Part shown: one piece after another, positions 51,877 to 62,782 of the stretch
Layout of the letters: each line of letters starts with the position of its first letter
Position numbering within the stretch: position 1 is the stretch's first letter
From: Bordetella petrii
Lineage (GTDB): Bacteria > Pseudomonadota > Gammaproteobacteria > Burkholderiales > Burkholderiaceae_B
Direction of reading: 5' to 3'
Length of the DNA stretch: 64,000 nt
Assembly (NCBI RefSeq): GCF_000067205.1
Contig: NC_010170.1
Coordinates: forward strand, 1,550,001 to 1,614,000
Translations under genes and position numbers: made by a program
The notes under the pieces: generated by a model
Seen by the model: the letters and a program-made list of their open reading frames with translations, nothing else
The model's database searches: none
Told to the model about the DNA's origin: nothing

Positions 51877-52884
51877 ATGGATGATCGTGCACGCGCCTTG
51901 CTGAAAGCGTTGATTGAACGCCACATCGCCGACGGACAACCGGTCGGTTCGCGCACGCTTTCCAAGGTATTCGACCTCTCGCCGGCCACCATTCGCAATG
52001 TCATGGCCGACCTCGAAGACCTCGGTCTGATCCACAGTCCGCACACCTCGGCCGGCCGCGTTCCCACGCCGCGCGGCTACCGCATGTTCGTCGACTCGCT
52101 GCTGGCGGTGCAGCCCTTCGAATTCCAGCCCCAGCAGTTCGGCGAGGCCGCGCTCACGGCCACCGAGCCGTCGCGGGCGGTCAGCGCGGCGGCGGCGCTG
52201 CTGTCGAACCTGACGCAGTTCGCCGGGGTGGTGCTTACGCCCAAGCGTGCCCAGGTGTTCCGCCAGATCGAATTCATCCGGCTGTCGGGCAAGCGGGTGC
52301 TGCTCATCATCGTCACCCCCGATGGCGACGTGCAGAACCGCATCCTGTCGGTGCAGCGCGACTACTCCGAAGCCGAGCTGATCGAGGCCGGCAATTTCTT
52401 CAATGTCCATTTCGCCGGCAAGTCGTTCGACGCCGTGCGCCGCACGCTGACCACCGAACTGGCGCAGTTGCGCGAAGATATCTCGCGCCTGATGCAGGCC
52501 GCGGTGGAAGCCGGCGCCGAGGCTGCCGAAGATGGCGACGACATGATCATCTCGGGCGAGCGCAAGCTGCTCGATGTCACCGACATCGCGTCCGACATGG
52601 ACCGCCTGCGCAAGATGTTCTCGCTGTTCGAGCAGAAAACCGACCTGCTGCAGTTGCTGGACATCTCCAGCCGCGCGCAGGGCGTGCAAATTTATATAGG
52701 CGGCGATTCGCAGCTGCTGCCCATGGAAGAAGTCTCGGTCATTACCGCGCCCTACGGAGCCGACGGCCGGGTCATCGGCACCCTGGGCGTCATCGGGCCC
52801 ACCCGCATGGCCTACGAGCGCGTCATTCCCATTGTCGACATCACTGCGCGGCTGCTTTCCAACGCGTTCAGCCACAACCAATAA
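51877..52884 (+). CDS. hrcA: Heat-inducible transcription repressor HrcA
   Basis: A 335-residue repressor. The N-terminal winged helix has LIERHIADGQPVGSRTLSK and SPATIRNVMADLEDLGLI; the GAF-like effector domain follows, ending with VIGTLGVIGPTRMAYERVIPIVD. HrcA binds CIRCE sites, usually at groESL, and senses free GroEL. No CIRCE motif was seen in the window, and the dnaK region instead carries sigma-32-type promoters. It lies upstream of hemH on the same strand. Confidence 0.94.
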   Translation: MDDRARALLKALIERHIADGQPVGSRTLSKVFDLSPATIRNVMADLEDLGLIHSPHTSAGRVPTPRGYRMFVDSLLAVQPFEFQPQQFGEAALTATEPSRAVSAAAALLSNLTQFAGVVLTPKRAQVFRQIEFIRLSGKRVLLIIVTPDGDVQNRILSVQRDYSEAELIEAGNFFNVHFAGKSFDAVRRTLTTELAQLREDISRLMQAAVEAGAEAAEDGDDMIISGERKLLDVTDIASDMDRLRKMFSLFEQKTDLLQLLDISSRAQGVQIYIGGDSQLLPMEEVSVITAPYGADGRVIGTLGVIGPTRMAYERVIPIVDITARLLSNAFSHNQ

Positions 52885-52938
52885 ATCTGTAGCGGGCCAA
52901 CCTTCTTTTCGCGGAGAGGGCGCCCAGAGGGGTGTTTT

Positions 52939-54036
52939 GTGTTTCTTCGCCTGTTCAAGTATTTGTGGCCCGAGCGCTACCTGCCCGAACCCCGCCAGGC
53001 GGACCCCTTCGACGACAACCCGCCTTCCCGCGCGCCCGGGCCCGTCGGCGTGCTGCTGGTCAACCTGGGCACGCCCGAAAGCACCGCGCCGCGCGACATC
53101 CGCCGCTATCTGGCGGATTTCCTGTCCGACCGCCGCGTCATCGAGATTCCCCGCTATCTATGGTGGCCCATCCTGCATGGCATGGTGCTGGCGCGGCGGC
53201 CGCGCCGCCTGCAGCCGCGTTACGCCGGCATCTGGATGGAAGAAGGCTCGCCGCTGCTGGTATACAGCCGCAGGCAGGCCGAAGGTGTGCAGCGGGCGCT
53301 GAGCCAACGCGGCCATGCGGTGCAGGTCGAGCTGGCCATGCGCTACGGCGAGCCGTCCATTGCCCAGGCCATCGAGCGGCTGCGCCAGCGGGGCTGCCAA
53401 CACATACTGACCCTGCCGCTGTATCCCCAGTACGCGGCCAGCACCACCGCCACCGTGGTCGATGCGGTTGCCGCGCACGCCGCGCGCCTGCGCGACCAGC
53501 CCGAGTTGCGCTTCGTCAAGCGTTTTCACGACGACCCCGGCTACCTGGATGCCCTGGCCGCCCATATTTCCGGCTACTGGCAGGCCCATGGCCGGCCGCA
53601 GAAGCTGGTAATGAGCTTTCATGGCCTGCCACGCTATTCCATCGAGCTGGGTGATCCCTACTACCGCGACTGCCTCGAAACGGCGCGCCTGCTGCGCGAG
53701 CGCCTGGGACTCGCGCCCGAAGAGGTCGAAGTCACCTTCCAGAGCCGCTTCGGCGCCGCGCGCTGGCTCGAACCCTATACCGAACCCACTCTGAAGGTTC
53801 TGGCGGCCCAAGGTGTTACCGAGGTGGACGTGGTGTGTCCGGGTTTCCTGGCCGACTGCCTGGAAACGCTGGAAGAAATCAGCCAGGAATGCCGCGACGC
53901 CTTCCTGGGCGCGGGCGGGAGCCGGTTTCGCTATATTCCGGCCCTGAACGACGACCCCGCCTGGATCGACAGTCTGGCCAACCTGGCCGACAAACACTTA
54001 CAAGGCTGGCCCACACGCGCCGCGCCAGGGCCGTAA
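52939..54036 (+). CDS. hemH: Ferrochelatase
   Basis: A 365-residue enzyme that inserts Fe2+ into protoporphyrin IX, the last step of haem synthesis. VGVLLVNLGTPES opens the core at about residue 36. The active-site His is in LVMSFHGLPRYSIELGDPY, and the second metal/porphyrin region is VDVVCPGFLADCLETLEEI with its catalytic Glu. A GTG start after AGAGGGG is used. The N-terminal 35 residues are an extension common in this order. Confidence 0.94.
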   Translation: MFLRLFKYLWPERYLPEPRQADPFDDNPPSRAPGPVGVLLVNLGTPESTAPRDIRRYLADFLSDRRVIEIPRYLWWPILHGMVLARRPRRLQPRYAGIWMEEGSPLLVYSRRQAEGVQRALSQRGHAVQVELAMRYGEPSIAQAIERLRQRGCQHILTLPLYPQYAASTTATVVDAVAAHAARLRDQPELRFVKRFHDDPGYLDALAAHISGYWQAHGRPQKLVMSFHGLPRYSIELGDPYYRDCLETARLLRERLGLAPEEVEVTFQSRFGAARWLEPYTEPTLKVLAAQGVTEVDVVCPGFLADCLETLEEISQECRDAFLGAGGSRFRYIPALNDDPAWIDSLANLADKHLQGWPTRAAPGP

Positions 54037-54114
54037 ACTGGGCGTCAGGGCATCCGCCGCGGCGGATGCCGGCGGCCTCCGCCGCCACTGACCGACCTTT
54101 GCAGGAGCCAGCGC

Positions 54115-54360
54115 ATGAACACACCCGTGAAATCCGGCGTCGGCACGTCCTCCGCGCCCGGGCATGCCGATCTGAAAGAAGATCCCATCGAACGCGAGCT
54201 CGATGAAGCCCTGGAAGACACCTTTCCGGCCAGCGATCCCATTGCCATCACGCCCGAAGAGGCGCCGCAGCGCGATTCCGATGCCGCCATCGACGAGGCC
54301 CTGGAAGACACCTTCCCGGCCAGCGACCCGCCGGCTCCGGTGCGACCCGGCAAAACCTGA
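54115..54360 (+). CDS. Small acidic protein with duplicated DEALEDTFPASDP motif
   Basis: An 81-residue acidic protein in which the block DEALEDTFPASDP occurs twice, at about residues 24-36 and 60-72, with a short linker. Similar small proteins with EDTFPASDP blocks are common in Burkholderiales and Pseudomonas and have no known role. The upstream AGGAGCCAGCGC is a fair ribosome-binding site. It lies between hemH and the sigma-32 promoter of grpE. Pro-rich and charged, it may be disordered. Confidence 0.75.
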   Translation: MNTPVKSGVGTSSAPGHADLKEDPIERELDEALEDTFPASDPIAITPEEAPQRDSDAAIDEALEDTFPASDPPAPVRPGKT

Positions 54361-54383
54361 CGCTGCCAGACCGCCGTCCGCCT

Positions 54384-54412
54384 CTTGAAATCACCCGATC
54401 GGCCCCCATTAT
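54384..54412 (+). promoter_or_regulatory. Sigma-32 heat-shock promoter of grpE
   Basis: CTTGAAA (54384-54390), a 13-base spacer and CCCCATTAT (54404-54412) match the RpoH consensus CTTGAAA-N13-CCCCATNT. The grpE start is 37 bases downstream. It indicates heat-shock control of grpE by sigma-32. Confidence 0.9.
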
Positions 54413-54448
54413 CGGGGCCGACGCTATTGTTTTTTGGAGGAAATCCCC

Positions 54449-55006
54449 ATGACGGCATCCCAAGAGCCTGTCGATCAAGCCCCCGAGTCCAACGAGCCGG
54501 CTCCCGCCGTGCCCGCCACCGTTGAGGCGCTGCAGGCCGAACTTGCCGCCGTGCGCGCTGAGCTCGAGGCTGCCCAGGCCACTGTCGCCGGACAGCAGGA
54601 GCAGGTGCTGCGCGCCCGGGCCGATGCCGAAAATGTGCGCCGCCGCGCCCAGGAAGACGTTTCCAAGGCCCGCAAGTTCGGTATCGAGTCGTTCGCCGAA
54701 AGCCTGGTGCCCGTGAAAGACAGCCTGGAGGCCGCCCTGGCGCAGCCCGACCAGACTCTCGAAGCCCTGCGCGAGGGCGTCGAAGTCACCCTGAAGCAGC
54801 TTACCGGCGCGTTCGAGCGCAACCTGCTGAAAGAAATCGCCCCGGCCCAGGGAGACAAATTCGACCCCCACCTGCACCAGGCCATCTCGTCGGTGCCGTC
54901 CGATCAGCCCGCCAACACCGTGGCGCAGCTGCTGCAGAAGGGCTACGCCATCGCCGACCGCACCCTGCGGCCGGCCCTGGTCATTGTGTCGGCCGGCCAG
55001 GCTTGA
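54449..55006 (+). CDS. grpE: Nucleotide exchange factor GrpE
   Basis: A 185-residue GrpE, which releases ADP from DnaK. The N-terminal 30 residues are acidic and Pro-rich, followed by a long helix (about 35-100; VLRARADAENVRRRAQEDVSKARKFG), and the C-terminal beta domain with FDPHLHQAISSVPSD and GYAIADRTLRPALVIVS. GGAGGAAATCCCC precedes ATG 54449. It is coupled to the thioredoxin-like gene and followed by dnaK. Confidence 0.96.
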   Translation: MTASQEPVDQAPESNEPAPAVPATVEALQAELAAVRAELEAAQATVAGQQEQVLRARADAENVRRRAQEDVSKARKFGIESFAESLVPVKDSLEAALAQPDQTLEALREGVEVTLKQLTGAFERNLLKEIAPAQGDKFDPHLHQAISSVPSDQPANTVAQLLQKGYAIADRTLRPALVIVSAGQA

Positions 55007-55011
55007 GCGTC

Positions 55012-55410
55012 ATGTCCGGCTCCACCTCGTTCGACCCCAGCCAGGTCTTCGACGTATTCGCCATGTGCCCGGTCGGCTCAGCCGATTTCGACCAGGCCGT
55101 GGTCGAGGCGCCGGGCGACGACCTGCGCTGTGTGTTCTTGTGGGGCCAGAATTGTTACAATTGTAATTTGTTCAAGCAGGCCGCCTTGCTCCACCGCCAG
55201 GCGCTGCTTGACCTGGGGCTGACTTGGTTCCAGGCCGACGTGTACGCCGACGAGGCGCTGGGACGGCGCTTTTCGCTGCATGGCGTGCCCACCTTCGTGC
55301 TGTACCGCGGCGGCAGGCGCCTGGGCCGTATCACCGGCTGGCCGGGGCTGCCGCGTTTTACCGAGGCCATCGGCCGGCTCTTGAAAAACCCCTCCGGGGA
55401 CCCCAGTTAG
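55012..55410 (+). CDS. Thioredoxin-fold protein with CYNC active site
   Basis: A 132-residue thioredoxin-like protein. The active-site position reads WGQNCYNCNLF in place of WCGPC, so a CxxC pair is kept (CYNC), and the cis-Pro loop HGVPTFVLY is present. There is no signal peptide, so it is cytoplasmic. It sits between grpE and dnaK with 5 and 56-base gaps, which suggests co-expression under heat shock and a redox role in protein repair, an inference from position. Its 3' end overlaps a candidate sigma-32 promoter. Confidence 0.8.
   Translation: MSGSTSFDPSQVFDVFAMCPVGSADFDQAVVEAPGDDLRCVFLWGQNCYNCNLFKQAALLHRQALLDLGLTWFQADVYADEALGRRFSLHGVPTFVLYRGGRRLGRITGWPGLPRFTEAIGRLLKNPSGDPS
55380..55408 (+). 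promoter_or_regulatory. Candidate second sigma-32 promoter, ahead of dnaK
   Basis: CTTGAAA (55380-55386), 14 bases, then CCCCAGTT (55401-55408). The -35 is perfect and the -10 deviates at one position. It lies inside the last codons of the thioredoxin-like gene, 59 bases before dnaK. Confidence 0.6.
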
Positions 55411-55466
55411 GCTAAGACCCCACTTTTATCCCTGTATTTCACGGATCTACATCAAGGTATTCCACC

Positions 55467-57389
<1,923 letters not shown>

Positions 57390-57412
57390 TGGCCGTCCAT
57401 GACGCCTGAATG

Positions 57413-57447
57413 CGCCCGGTAACCGGAGAATATCCGGCTACCGGGCG
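57413..57447. terminator. Hairpin between dnaK and dnaJ
   Basis: A 9-bp perfect stem CGCCCGGTA/TACCGGGCG with a second inner CCGGA/TCCGG pairing and a 5-base loop. No T-run follows, so it is likely a processing or attenuation hairpin that lowers dnaJ relative to dnaK. Confidence 0.6.
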
Positions 57448-57497
57448 GATTCGTTCAGCAGCTACAAGATATTGGCTCCTCCCCGAGTCCATCCACT

Positions 57498-58622
57498 ATG
57501 GCAAAACGCGATTACTACGAAGTCCTTGGCGTGGCAAAGAACGCGACGGACGACGAACTGAAAAAGGCCTATCGAAAGCTGGCCATGAAGCACCATCCGG
57601 ACCGCAATCCGGATAACAAAGACGCCGAAGAAAAGTTCAAGGAAATCAAGGAAGCCTATGAGGTCCTGGGCGACGAGCAGAAGCGCGCCGCCTACGACCG
57701 CTATGGCCACGCGGGGGTCGATCCCAATGCGGCCGGCATGGGGGGCGCGGGCATGGGCGGCGGCTTTGCCGACGCCTTTGGCGATATCTTCGGCGAAATC
57801 TTCGGCGGTGCGGGCGGCCGGCGCGGCGGCGCGCAGGTGTACCGCGGCGCCGACCTGAAATACGCGTTGGAAATTACGCTGGAGCAGGCAGCGCACGGCT
57901 TTGACACCGAAATCCGTGTGCCCAGCTGGGAGCACTGCGACACCTGCCACGGCAGTGGCGCCAAGCCCGGCACCTCGCCCAAGACCTGCCGCACCTGCGG
58001 CGGCTCGGGGGCGGTGCGCATGCAGCAGGGCTTCTTCAGCGTGCAGCAGACGTGCCCCACTTGCCACGGCACCGGCAAGGAAATCACCGATCCCTGCCCG
58101 TCCTGCGACGGCGTGGGCCGCATCCGCCGCAACAAGACCCTGCAGGTGAAGATTCCCGCGGGCATCGATGACGGCATGCGCATCCGCTCCAGCGGCAACG
58201 GCGAACCGGGCATCAACGGCGGCCCATCGGGCGACCTGTATGTCGAAATCCACATCAAGCCGCACAAGATCTTCCAGCGCGACGGCGACGACCTGCACTG
58301 CGAGCTGACCATTCCGTTCACCACGGCGGCGCTGGGCGGCGAACTGCAAGTGCCTACGCTGGGCGGCAAGGCCGAGATCTCCATTCCCGAAGGCACGCAG
58401 TCCGGCAAGACTTTCCGCCTGCGCGGCAAGGGTATCCGCGGGGTGCGCGCCAGCTACCCGGGCGACCTGTACTGCCACGTGGCGGTCGAAACCCCCGTGC
58501 GGCTCAGCGACGAGCAAAAGGCCATCCTGCGCCAGTTCGAGACCTCGCTGAACGACGGCGGCGACCGCCATTCGCCGCAAAGCAAGTCCTGGACCGACCG
58601 CGTCAAAGAGTTCTTCAGCTAG
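57498..58622 (+). CDS. dnaJ: Chaperone DnaJ (Hsp40)
   Basis: A 374-residue type I DnaJ. The J-domain covers about 1-70 (DYYEVLGVAKNATDDELKKAYRKLAMKHHPDRN with HPD), then a Gly/Phe-rich stretch (about 75-110) and a zinc-binding region with four CxxCxGxG repeats (CDTCHGSG, CRTCGGSG, CPTCHGTG, CPSCDGVG), then the client-binding C-terminal domain. It is 108 bases after dnaK. All features are intact. Confidence 0.98.
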   Translation: MAKRDYYEVLGVAKNATDDELKKAYRKLAMKHHPDRNPDNKDAEEKFKEIKEAYEVLGDEQKRAAYDRYGHAGVDPNAAGMGGAGMGGGFADAFGDIFGEIFGGAGGRRGGAQVYRGADLKYALEITLEQAAHGFDTEIRVPSWEHCDTCHGSGAKPGTSPKTCRTCGGSGAVRMQQGFFSVQQTCPTCHGTGKEITDPCPSCDGVGRIRRNKTLQVKIPAGIDDGMRIRSSGNGEPGINGGPSGDLYVEIHIKPHKIFQRDGDDLHCELTIPFTTAALGGELQVPTLGGKAEISIPEGTQSGKTFRLRGKGIRGVRASYPGDLYCHVAVETPVRLSDEQKAILRQFETSLNDGGDRHSPQSKSWTDRVKEFFS

Positions 58623-58647
58623 CCTGCAGCCATCTCTTGCTTAAAGC

Positions 58648-58680
58648 AAAACCCCCTGCCACGAACGTGGCAGGGGTTTT
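58648..58680. terminator. Bidirectional rho-independent terminator after dnaJ
   Basis: A 15-bp perfect stem AAAACCCCCTGCCAC with GAAC loop and its complement ending in TTTT. It serves dnaJ on the plus strand and the DUF4148 gene on the minus strand. Confidence 0.92.
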
Positions 58681-58720
58681 CTTTGCGGCTGGCCGGCCCG
58701 CCGGGCCGGCGTGCCCGCCA

Positions 58721-59056
58721 TCAGTTGGCAACCGGGGGGTAGTCCAGCTCGCCGAAGGTGTATTGGCCGTTTGCCTTGGCTTGGGCCAGTTCGGCGCGGA
58801 CCTGTTCGCGGGTCTTGCCGGCGGCGGTGGCGACCTGCGCGGCAGGGTAGTCTTGCTCGCCAAAGGTGACCAGGCCGGCGGCCTTGGCTTGGGCCAGTTC
58901 GGCCTGTACCTGGGCACGGGTCGGCGCGTTGGCGTCGACGTTGCCGTACACGCCCTGGAAGGGCACGTTGTTGGGTTCGATGTTGGGCGAGGCGGCATAC
59001 GCGCCGGCGCTCAGCAGGCCCATCGAAACGAGTAGAGCGGTAGCTAGGATTTTCAT
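58721..59056 (-). CDS. Exported DUF4148 protein
   Basis: A 111-residue exported protein. The signal peptide ends near AYA-ASPN. The mature part holds two repeats of TRAQVQAELAQAKAAGLVTFGEQDYP type (second: TREQVRAELAQAKANGQYTFGELDYP), the DUF4148 pattern abundant in Burkholderiales. The start at 59056 (MKILATALLVS) gives the signal peptide directly. Function unknown; probably periplasmic. Confidence 0.85.
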   Translation of the reverse strand: MKILATALLVSMGLLSAGAYAASPNIEPNNVPFQGVYGNVDANAPTRAQVQAELAQAKAAGLVTFGEQDYPAAQVATAAGKTREQVRAELAQAKANGQYTFGELDYPPVAN

Positions 59057-59291
59057 GATAAGACCTCCATTTGTCTGTTGATCTGGGACTGAATCCGGCG
59101 GCCTTCCGTCGTGGTTCGTTGTGTTTCCCGATGACTGAATTCTGCGCGCATCGAACATCGGGATAAACCCTGATTTTTTGAAAATATCTTTCCATTTTCC
59201 GGGGTAATGGGAAGATTCGAGGTCAATATTGCGGAAAGATGGGCAGCTCATCGGCCAGATGCGGCAATGTGCATCGGCGATGCCCAAAAAA
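59057..59291. other. Upstream region of the DUF4148 gene
   Basis: AT-richer DNA with no gene. It probably carries the DUF4148 promoter on the minus strand; no clear -35/-10 pair could be fixed. Confidence 0.4.
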
Positions 59292-59313
59292 AACCGGCCC
59301 AGAAGGGCCGGTT
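59284..59313 (-). terminator. Rho-independent terminator of the M16 peptidase gene
   Basis: On the minus strand AACCGGCCC-TTCT-GGGCCGGTT is followed by a run of eight T, 23 bases past the peptidase stop codon. Confidence 0.92.
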
Positions 59314-59335
59314 CGGAAAAGTGGGCGCGTAGCGT

Positions 59336-62131
59336 CTAGGGCGAGGCTTTTTCCGGGGCCGCCTGGCCCGGCGCGGCCGCCTTGCCCGCCGCGGCAAAGT
59401 CCCCGGCCACCGCCGTGCTGAAGGCCTCGGGCCGCAAGTACTTGCGCACGACGGCATTGACGATGTCGGGCGTCAGGGCGGCGATCTGGCGGTCCATCTC
59501 GGCTGACCATTCGAACGTGCGGCCACGCTTCAGGTAGTTGATCCAGGTAGACGCCAGCACGCTGTCCTGGGCGCGGGCCAGCTTGCGGTAGTTGAGCAGG
59601 GCGGCGATGCCGTCTTTGATTTCCGTTTCGGTGTAGCCGTCTTTCAGCACCCTGGCGAGTTCTTCGCCTATGGCTTTTTCAAGCCGTTCGCGGTTCTGTG
59701 GCGCGTAGATGGCGTACACGGTCCAGCTGGCCGTGGGCTCGAACGACGACACCGACAAATTGCTGCGCACGTTATACGACAGCCCCTCGGTTTCGCGTAC
59801 CCGCTGCCACAGGCGCGAGGTCTCGGACGTGCCCAGCAGGAAATTGGCCAGGTAAAGGGCCGGGAAGTCGGCGTCGGTATCTTGCAGCTTCAGCGGCATG
59901 CGTGAGATGTAGAACGCATTGGCCTTGTCGGGGGTTTCGATATTGAAGCGCTTCGGCTCGATGGCCCGGTACGGGTCGGACGGGCGGCTATAGGCGGGCG
60001 CCTGCCGCCAGCCCTGCAGGCCGGTCGTCAGGGCCTGCTTGACCTTCTCGGCGTCGAAGTCGCCCACGGCCGAGAACTTGATGTGCCCGGCGCCGTAAAA
60101 GCGTTCGTGGAAAGTGACCAGCGCGTCGCGGTCGAGCTTGCCGGCCTCGGCCAACGCTTCGTCGAAGGTGGGCACGTAGCGCACGTCGTCGGCCGGCCAC
60201 GGGTTGTCTTGGCGGGCAAGCGCGCGCGAGGCCAGGGCGGTGGGCTCGGTCATGCTGCTGCGGATGGACGTGATAGCCTGGCGCTGGTATTCCTCGACCT
60301 GGTCTTGGGGGAAATTGGCGTTGCGCACTACGTCCAGCACCAGGGCGACCAGTTCGGGCAGGTGCTCGCCCGCCGCCGACATGGCTACCGTGAGGTTGGT
60401 GCCCGAACCGCTGAACTCGACCTGGGCCTGCAGGGCATCGAAGCGGTCCTGGATCTCTTGCCGCGACAGCTTGGCGGTGCCGCGCTCGAGCAGGTCGGCC
60501 ACCGCGGCGGCATTGACACGCTGGCCACGCAGGCTGTCGGCGTCGCCGAACTGCACCAGCAGTTCGGCCTGCACGCGGCCGCCGCGGGTCGCCTTGGGCA
60601 GCAGAGCCAGTTGCACGGCGCCATTGGGCAAGTCCAGCTGGCTGCGCTGGGTGAGCTTGTCGATGTTGGCGGGTGTCGGATCGAAGGCGTCGGCCTGCTT
60701 GAAATCGGGGTCGCCCCGGTAGTCTTTAAGCAGCGAGGCCAGGTCGGGGCGCTGCGCGAGCGGTGCGCGCTGCGGTTTTTCGGTGGGGATATAACGGCCT
60801 TCGGTGCGGTTGCTGGGCACCAGGTAGGCCGTGGCCACGCGCTGCACGTCTTCGAGCTTGGCATCGCGGACCCGGTCGCGCTGCAGGAAGAACAGGCGCC
60901 AGTCGCCGCCGGCAATGGCTTCTGACAGGGCCACGCCGATTTTCTCAGGGTCGGAATAGACCTGCTGCCAGGCGGTCAGCCACTTGCTGCGGGCGCGGTC
61001 GAGTTCCGCGGCGGTGAACGGTTGGGCGGCCAGCGATTCCAGGGTGGTAGTCAGGGCTTGCAGCGCCTTGTCCTGGTCCATGCCGGGTTGCAGCTGCGCG
61101 CCGAACATGGCCACGCCGGGGTCGAATTGATCCATGGTGAAGCCGAACACGTCAGCGGCCAGCTTGGTCGGCACCAGGGCGTGGTACAGGCGGCCCGAAG
61201 GCGTGTCGGCCAGGATGGTGGCGGCCAGATCGAACGGCACGTAGTCGGGGCTGCCGGCCGCCGGAATGTGATACATGGCGGCCACCAGCGGCGTGCCGCC
61301 CGCGCGGCGCAGGGTGATGGCGCGCTCGCCGTCCTGCACCGGCTCGACGGTGTATTCGGGCGGCAGCTTGCGCTGCGGGCGGGGCAGCTTGCCCAGCGTG
61401 GCCTGGATGGCTTCGAGGGTGGTTTGCGGGTCGAACTTGCCGGCCACGATCAGCACCGCGTTGTCGGGCTGGTAGTACTCGTGATAGAAGGCGCGCAATT
61501 GCGCGACATCGACGTTTTCGACGTCGGAGCGCGCCCCAATGGTGCTTTTACCGTAGTTGTGCCACTGGTAGGCCGCGGCCTGCATTTTCTGCATCAGCAC
61601 CCGGAAAGGGTTGTTTTCACCGCTTTCCATTTCGTTGCGCACCACGGTCATCTCGGAATCGAGGTCCTCCTTGGCGATCAGCGAATTGACCATCGCGTCG
61701 GCCTGCCAGCTCAGGTACCACTTCAGCGTGTCGGGGTTGGCGGCGAAGCTGGCGAAATAATTGGTGCGGTCGGCCGAGGTCGAGCCGTTGGCTTGCAGGC
61801 CGCGCCGCGAAAATTCGCCCAGCGCGTTGCGGGTGGTGGGGGTGCTCTTGAACAGCATGTGTTCCAGCAGGTGCGCCATGCCGGTCTGGCCGTAGTTTTC
61901 CTGGCGCGAACCCACCAGGTAGGTCATGTTGACCGTGGTGGTGGGCTTGGAGGCGTCGGGCGCCAGCAGCACGCGTAGCCCGTTCGACAGCCGGTATTCG
62001 GTGATGCCCTCGACCGAGGCGACCTCGGAAACGCCGGCGGGGGCCGGCGCGGCGCCGGCCTGGAAGGCCAGGAAAGAGGTAATCAGCAGGGCGTTCAGGC
62101 GGGCCGACAGCCCCGAAAGCGAAAAGCGCAT
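59336..62131 (-). CDS. M16-family zinc metallopeptidase (pitrilysin-like), exported
   Basis: 931 residues. The signal peptide ends near GAA-APAP. The first peptidase domain has the inverted zinc site HxxEH in GMAHLLEHMLFKST with the downstream Glu in VVRNEMESGENNP. The second, inactive half (from about residue 480) has the M16 clamshell repeat (VSAAAVADLLERGTAKLSRQEIQ region). Double-length M16 enzymes of this kind degrade peptides in the periplasm. The true start at 62131 follows from the signal peptide; the frame is open further upstream by chance. Confidence 0.9.
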   Translation of the reverse strand: MRFSLSGLSARLNALLITSFLAFQAGAAPAPAGVSEVASVEGITEYRLSNGLRVLLAPDASKPTTTVNMTYLVGSRQENYGQTGMAHLLEHMLFKSTPTTRNALGEFSRRGLQANGSTSADRTNYFASFAANPDTLKWYLSWQADAMVNSLIAKEDLDSEMTVVRNEMESGENNPFRVLMQKMQAAAYQWHNYGKSTIGARSDVENVDVAQLRAFYHEYYQPDNAVLIVAGKFDPQTTLEAIQATLGKLPRPQRKLPPEYTVEPVQDGERAITLRRAGGTPLVAAMYHIPAAGSPDYVPFDLAATILADTPSGRLYHALVPTKLAADVFGFTMDQFDPGVAMFGAQLQPGMDQDKALQALTTTLESLAAQPFTAAELDRARSKWLTAWQQVYSDPEKIGVALSEAIAGGDWRLFFLQRDRVRDAKLEDVQRVATAYLVPSNRTEGRYIPTEKPQRAPLAQRPDLASLLKDYRGDPDFKQADAFDPTPANIDKLTQRSQLDLPNGAVQLALLPKATRGGRVQAELLVQFGDADSLRGQRVNAAAVADLLERGTAKLSRQEIQDRFDALQAQVEFSGSGTNLTVAMSAAGEHLPELVALVLDVVRNANFPQDQVEEYQRQAITSIRSSMTEPTALASRALARQDNPWPADDVRYVPTFDEALAEAGKLDRDALVTFHERFYGAGHIKFSAVGDFDAEKVKQALTTGLQGWRQAPAYSRPSDPYRAIEPKRFNIETPDKANAFYISRMPLKLQDTDADFPALYLANFLLGTSETSRLWQRVRETEGLSYNVRSNLSVSSFEPTASWTVYAIYAPQNRERLEKAIGEELARVLKDGYTETEIKDGIAALLNYRKLARAQDSVLASTWINYLKRGRTFEWSAEMDRQIAALTPDIVNAVVRKYLRPEAFSTAVAGDFAAAGKAAAPGQAAPEKASP

Positions 62132-62374
62132 GGCGGATATCCGTATGACGGCGAATGTCGTTGGAGTGTATACGCCCCGGATGGTTCCTATTTGAAGTCG
62201 CGCCCGGCGCGGGTGTAACCTGTCGGAAACAGCTGTTCCACACAGACGGGATGCGCGAAGGCCTGCAGCGGGCTTCCCGTCTTGCGCCCACCCGGTCCGC
62301 CGCGGCCGGGGCGCGTCGTTCGCGCGTTCGCCGCCGGCATTCTGCCGGCCGACCTGACCGGAGGAACGACGGCC

Positions 62375-62734
62375 ATGCTGACCGATCTCGTCACGCGCGC
62401 CCTGTCCCAGCTCGTGGGCGCGCCGCTTAGCCAAGACCGCATCAAGGGTAGATTCCGCTACGCCTATGCCAGCGACGACGGTCAATTCGTCGCCATCCTG
62501 ACCCACGACCTGACCACCTACGTCGTCGACGTGCCGGCCGAGCGGTATTTCGCTGAATGCGGCGGCCTGCCGCGCGGCTTCGCCGGGCACGTGCTCGAAA
62601 TGGAGGGAGCGCCGCCCCGGCCGCGCCGGTGGTCGGCCGCCAACGAGCTGTTCGACCTGGACATGGACGGCGACGACATTTCCTGGCGTCGCTGTCCGGG
62701 CCCGCAGGCGCACTTTGCGGCGCGCGTGGCGTAG
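62375..62734 (+). CDS. Conserved hypothetical protein
   Basis: A 119-residue protein starting at ATG 62375 after GGAGGAACGACGGCC. It has no signal peptide or membrane segment. The sequence is balanced in charge, with AILTHDLTTYVVDVPAERYFAECGGLP and an acidic patch LFDLDMDGDDISW. I recognise no family. It is divergent from the M16 peptidase and 48 bases before a GNAT gene. Confidence 0.65.
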   Translation: MLTDLVTRALSQLVGAPLSQDRIKGRFRYAYASDDGQFVAILTHDLTTYVVDVPAERYFAECGGLPRGFAGHVLEMEGAPPRPRRWSAANELFDLDMDGDDISWRRCPGPQAHFAARVA

Positions 62735-62782
62735 CGGCCGCGGTTGGGGCATGGCTGGCGCGCGATCGCTACAATGCGCGCC

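Noticed and set aside
49233..51884. An 883-codon plus-strand frame opposite recN and nadK
   Set aside because: It is the complement of two well-recognised genes and has low-complexity composition typical of high-GC shadow frames.
59336..62752. A 1138-codon frame for the M16 peptidase
   Set aside because: The first 207 codons are high-GC run-through with no signal peptide; a clear signal peptide starts at 62131.
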